Shown: in pieces, positions 56,765 through 64,000 of the stretch
Position numbering within the stretch: the stretch's first letter is position 1
How the letters are laid out: every line of letters starts with the position of its first letter
Assembly (NCBI RefSeq): GCF_009870125.1
Contig: NC_046679.1
Coordinates: 3,410,001 to 3,474,000, forward strand
Direction: 5' to 3'
Length of the DNA: 64,000 nt
Source of the DNA: Drosophila pseudoobscura
Taxonomy: Eukaryota > Arthropoda > Insecta > Diptera > Drosophilidae
Made by a program: the position numbers and the translations under genes
Notes under the pieces: model-generated
What the model was told of the DNA's origin: nothing
Databases searched by the model: none
The model's input: the letters and a program-made list of their open reading frames with translations, nothing else

Positions 56765-59700
56765 TCAGCTCGATTTGGAGGTATGACTGGTTACATAGGC
56801 CTCCGTCTCCATGGCACACAAAGGTGGCGCCGTAGGCGGCTCGAAATGTTCCAGGACCTGAAGAAAGGTGAGTGTGGTGCGCTCGCAGTGGTCTGCGTGC
56901 GGCATTAGGTGGCACACATCAAACTGCAAAGAACAAGCCATTTATATGGGAAACAAGAAGTAATTGAAGATAAAGGTATTTTACCTTCTCCGTCTGTTGC
57001 TCTTCACCGCCGCACTGCATTAGATTCGTGCGATGCAGCACGAAGCCTACGCGCTGCGTCTTGGCCGTGTTCTTGGTGAGACGCCGCATCACGGTCACGT
57101 CTAGATCCTCGTTGGCCGATATATGATTGCTGCCAAACTGCCCCTGGGCGCCGGTCCACTCATTCTCCATATAGATGAACTTGTCCAGGGGGTCCAACAG
57201 CGACTGCGAAGCCTTGTGGGCAGCGCTTGTCAAGTATCCCGCTGGATGGACCTCTGAAGGCCGACCACAGCCAACGATCTTTTCCAGCACCAGACGAAAG
57301 ATATGCAGCACCGGTTTGTTGTCCAGAACACCCTGACCCAGACCGCGCTCATCGTCCCTCGCCAGGCGGCGATCCTGCATGATTTCCATTTCTCCAGCGG
57401 CCAGCGATGAGCCGCCCAGCGGTTGCCCTGTGAGCAGAGTAAGTCGCATGTTGGTATCTTCGATGAACATGGCCGATGGCACCGGATAGTAGTTCGCCTG
57501 CAGTGGCAGCTTCCACAGGCGCCGTCGTTTGATGTGCTGCAGTCCATTCAGATCCGTGTAGAATACGTTCGTGCTGTCGATGTGCGTCTGCAGCCGCATC
57601 ACGATCTCCGTGTTGTCCTTCACACCGATATCCACCAAATTACGTATCTCGGGTGCCCCCCCACGCATTATTGTCTGATGGATCACATTGCGCAGACCCA
57701 CAGTCACTGTCGACTCCAGCTTCCCCTCGGTGACCAGCACCACGTCATGGAGCTCCGGGTAGGGTGTGGCCGGACCGTTGGGCAGAAAGAGATAAGCACC
57801 AGAGCGATCTCCGTGCTCGCGAGTTCCGTACGTGAGGAACTTTAGATGGACAGGCACATGCTCGCTGTCTGGCGTCAGCTGCATGGACTTGAGGAGGCCA
57901 TACTCAGAGAAGGCCAGCGTGGGACCATTGCCCACGCGCAACGAAATGTCTCGATGCTCGCCGAATTTAACATCCTCCGGATATAGGCCCAGGCGAACGG
58001 TCTGTGGATTGGTGCGCAACAACAGATTCGAGGCATACGAAGTGTGTCTGCAAGTGAGTTGGAAATGTGAGAAACATTCTAAAAGTATGTCTGTGGGGGG
58101 ACTCACTCTGGCTTGCTGTCGGAAACGGTCAGCAAATAGGTGGACAGTCCCATGGGCGGGACCCGAGCCTTGAAGACGATTCGATACTTGGTGGTGGAGG
58201 CTTGTGGGTGAGTGGTTTTCGTCACCGTGTCGCGATGCCAGGTCCAGACGGGCGTCACTTGCGCCTCAACTGGAATGTTTGTGGAGTCGGTGACGCTGAC
58301 AAATGGACTCGAGACGAAAAAGTCCACCAATTGCTCCCGCCAGTGGGGCAGAGCGTTGTGCATCACCACATGTTTGGTGGGCAGCTGATCGCCGAGAATG
58401 ATGGTGGTGCGTAGGTCCTCCACTCCGGAGCCCGGCAAGCGGGAGTCGTCCAGCATGAAGTAAACAAAGTTGTAGTCGGGACTGTAGATGGAGGGCTTGG
58501 TGAGCAGGCGGTAGATGGATTGCTGCATCACAGACTGGCAACCCTTCAACGCCTTCACCATACGCTTCTCATAATCCAGCACCACATGGTTCTTGGCGGT
58601 GCCGGTGATGCCGTCGTGATGTTGGAACAGCGACAGCTGTCGACGTGCATTCGACAACTGTCGTTCAAAGTCTGTGCTGTTCGGCCACACGTTCCAGGCG
58701 GAGAGCATCTCCGCCGACCGCACATAGTGCATTAGCACTCGATCCATGCGCTTGTGGTAGGGCCGCGACGTATAGTAGCCACTCCAGTAGTTGTCCGCTC
58801 GGTCTGCATAGGTGAAGAAGTCGCCGCTGAGCGAGGGGAAGGTCTGCGCCTCCTGGTGCACTGTGTTAAAGTACTCTTCGAGCGTGCCAAACTGTGCCTG
58901 GACATTGAAGTGTGACTGGCTGTTGATATGCTCGAAGAGCTTATCGTAGTTGACACGCTGCACATCCCACTCGGTGTTCTGCTTGAAGCGGAAGTCGTCT
59001 CCCAAGGGAACCAGCAGCACATTGGTGCGATACAGCTCGGCCTTTTTCTTCCACTGATCCACCAAGAGCTCGGAACGGGCGGCCACGTTGTTGTCATCGA
59101 TGGCCTTGGCCTGTACGCGCCACGGACAGTTCAGCCCGAAGGCTCCCGTTCGCTTAAAATCGAACTGGCAGCACACCTTGGGATCGGGTCCACAGGTGTG
59201 GGGGATGTCGTACGAATAGAAAGGCATCATGTGCGTGAAGAGAGCAGTGTCCCCGGTCGTGTCCCATATCTGGCGCCAGTGGAACTCCAGCTGGCGCTGC
59301 TGGGCCAGCTCCTTCTTCACCGAGTAGTGGGTCCTTTGTATGAGGAGGTTCTTGAATCCGCTCTTCTGCAGGATGTACGGCATTGTTGGGCTGTGGCCAA
59401 AAGGATCGATGGCCCACGAGGCGGTGGGAGTTACATTGAAATTATTCTTGAGCCAGGTCTGTCCTTCGGTTAGCTGCAGCAGCACATTTCGCCAATGCGT
59501 GTTGGCTTCATCGGGCATCACCCAGCCGCCAGTGACAAACTCCAGCTGTCCGCCCTTCACGATTCTGCAGGGAGTTGGGGAGGATAAGCAAATTCTTTGG
59601 TTATAAATTGATTCGTGCTTACGCCTTCATTTGTAGCTTCTTGTGCTCCCCCAGATCCTGATAGAAGCGCGCAAAGTACGAGATTTCAGCCCAAATGAAC

Positions 59701-60313
59701 TTCATGTCAGGATTCTCGTGGAGGTGCCGCAGCGCATTGGACAGAATGTGCTTGGTGTCGTGCTGATAGTATTCCTCGAACGTCTCCAGCCAGCCAGGAT
59801 CGTTGTGCGAGTGGGGCACAACGAACACCTTCAGCTTGTGGTGCATGTTGTACTTCAAGGGATCGTACTTGATGTTCCAGCCCTGTTTCCACACGCCGCC
59901 ATCAATGTCCTTAAAGGTCATCTTGTCGTAGAGCTCCAACATCTGCACATCCACCTCTGGCACCTGCTGCACCAGATCCACGCAACCTGACTCCTTGCGT
60001 GGACCCACCTTCACCGCCAAGCGCTCTGTTTTGACACCATCCTCCTTGGCCACCCGGGCGCGAAGATGGCGCATTTCCACGTCATGCTCTTGCAAGCCAT
60101 TCTCTAACATCTGTAGTTTGTCCTCAATAGACGAATAGTTCGGCTGAATAAAGCGAATAATTGTTTATTTCCGCTCAATGCGAGACCAATTAGTCCTACC
60201 TTTTTCTGGCTGGCTGCCGGCGCCGCAAAGTTGAGAACCACATAGAGACTGAGGAAGACGAGCAGGATGCCCGCGCAAATTAGGAGCGCAAAGCGACGAC
60301 GTATGCGCAGCAT
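56765..60313 (-). CDS. alpha-Man-IIb: Golgi alpha-mannosidase II (GH38)
   Basis: Five exons: 60313..60200, 60143..59623, 59564..58107, 58047..56985 and 56923..56765, introns 56-61 nt, all in frame; 1104 residues, typical of the family. Type II membrane protein: short basic N terminus (MLRIRRRF) then a transmembrane helix at residues about 9-28. Family enzymes remove two mannoses from GlcNAcMan5GlcNAc2 in complex N-glycan maturation. GH38 signatures: VPHSHNDPGWLETFEEYY at about 148-165 (zinc His/Asp), WAIDPFGHS with the nucleophile Asp at about 265, and HHDGITGTAKNHV with the third zinc His. The C terminus ends HTSKSS. Start ATG at 60313; head to head with Task7, 509 bp apart. The alternative reading is the paralogue alpha-Man-IIa; I chose IIb from the neighbourhood and the luminal stem, so the suffix is less certain than the family. 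Confidence 0.9.
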
Positions 60314-62081
<1,768 letters not shown>

Positions 62082-62423
62082 GACAGCCGCCTGTCACTTG
62101 TGAAAGACGCCAACTTGAAATAGGAGCCAAAGCTCGGTTTGGAGCCAAGGAACGGCTTGGAGTCGGAGCCAATGCCAAAAGGAAGCCCAAACCCCCAACG
62201 AGGGGACGCTAAAACGTAGTTGCAATCATGTAGAGACCCAACCGCCGCATCTAATCGTTGTACAACCAGCATATACACACATATACAAGGGAGTAACCTC
62301 CGACAAATCATGGCAATATCAACCTCATTACCTACGAGGGAGGATGTCGCCTCTTTTGGCGACCACCCTCACATTTCATACATCTCAAAAACATACAAAT
62401 TTTAACTGTGAAATCAAAGTATT

Positions 62424-62429
62424 ATTAAA
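62424..62429 (+). terminator. Variant poly(A) signal of Task7
   Basis: ATTAAA 343 nt after the stop codon. No AATAAA is closer; the tubulin promoter follows within 60 nt. Confidence 0.35.
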
Positions 62430-62479
62430 ACGAATTACTCGAAATCCTTTAGCCAACAAATGGAAACAAAATTCGGAAC

Positions 62480-62534
62480 AAAGTAGTCGAGCAGTCCATC
62501 TTCTGGGCTCCCCGCCTGGATTTTGTTCTCATTC
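62480..62534 (+). promoter_or_regulatory. betaTub85D: betaTub85D core promoter with beta2UE1-like element
   Basis: TCATTC at 62529..62534 fits the insect initiator (TCAKTY), A+1 at 62531. At exactly -51 to -38 lies AAAGTAGTCGAGCA, which matches 8 of 14 positions, including the core GTAGT, of the testis element beta2UE1 as I recall it (ATCGTAGTAGCCTA). No TATA box. An alternative Inr TCAGTT is at 62567. Confidence 0.45.
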
Positions 62535-62725
62535 AAAGTTCGTTTGATTTAGTGACAACACGTATATCAGTTTAACTTAAAAAATTCATTCGTTCGTCGG
62601 CCGTATTCCAGATAAGTTGCTCCTTTTTCAGAATTTTTTCCAAAACTAAATTTTTTATTTTTGTTTTTTTTTTTTTTTTGGGCTGTCAGTAATTTGTTAA
62701 TTATTTTACAAGATTCAAGACTGAA

Positions 62726-64000
<1,275 letters not shown>

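Overview
This window is nuclear DNA from a fruit fly (genus Drosophila). The evidence is compact genes with introns of about 56-65 nt, two ZAD-domain genes (an insect-expanded family), insect core-promoter words (DRE, Motif 1, Motif 6, Inr), a mini-me/DINE-1-like repeat, and a gene set that on D. melanogaster 3R (Muller element E) includes GstZ1, GstZ2, pasilla, Task7 and betaTub85D. The species cannot be fixed from sequence alone. The gene order and the mini-me copy make me think of a species outside the melanogaster subgroup, for example the obscura group, but that is a guess.

Layout: 1-3.1 kb, two tandem minus-strand ZAD/coiled-coil genes; the first runs off the left edge. 3.7-6.9 kb, Rpn2 (proteasome lid-base scaffold) on plus, divergent from the second ZAD gene. 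7.2-7.6 kb, a mini-me/DINE-1-like element. 8.5-13.5 kb, two tandem zeta-class glutathione transferases (maleylacetoacetate isomerases), with an alternative first exon for the first. 13.6-56 kb, pasilla (Nova-type three-KH splicing regulator) on minus. It has a KH3 terminal exon at 21.6 kb, a KH1/KH2 block at 22.9-24.4 kb, a possible 22-codon cassette at 25.4 kb, and two alternative coding first exons at 29.0 and 38.1 kb. The rest of this 42 kb is introns, probable 5' UTR/promoter DNA and a possible long 3' UTR, rich in microsatellites. 56.8-60.3 kb, a Golgi alpha-mannosidase II on minus (alpha-Man-IIb). 60.8-62.1 kb, a TASK-type two-pore K+ channel (Task7) on plus. 62.7-64.0 kb, the first about 407 codons of beta2-tubulin (betaTub85D), cut by the right edge.

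The neighbours do not form one pathway: protein turnover, tyrosine catabolism, splicing control, N-glycan trimming, K+ leak current and sperm axoneme are simply adjacent. All exon joins below were read by hand from GT/AG sites with reading-frame continuity. I found no undescribed system of the operon or defence type. The least ordinary signals are in pasilla: a 3' splice site fused to a consensus 5' splice site, a 96-nt stop-free intron inside the KH2-KH3 linker, a coding read-through into the KH3 intron, and several candidate promoters and a CGATA cluster.
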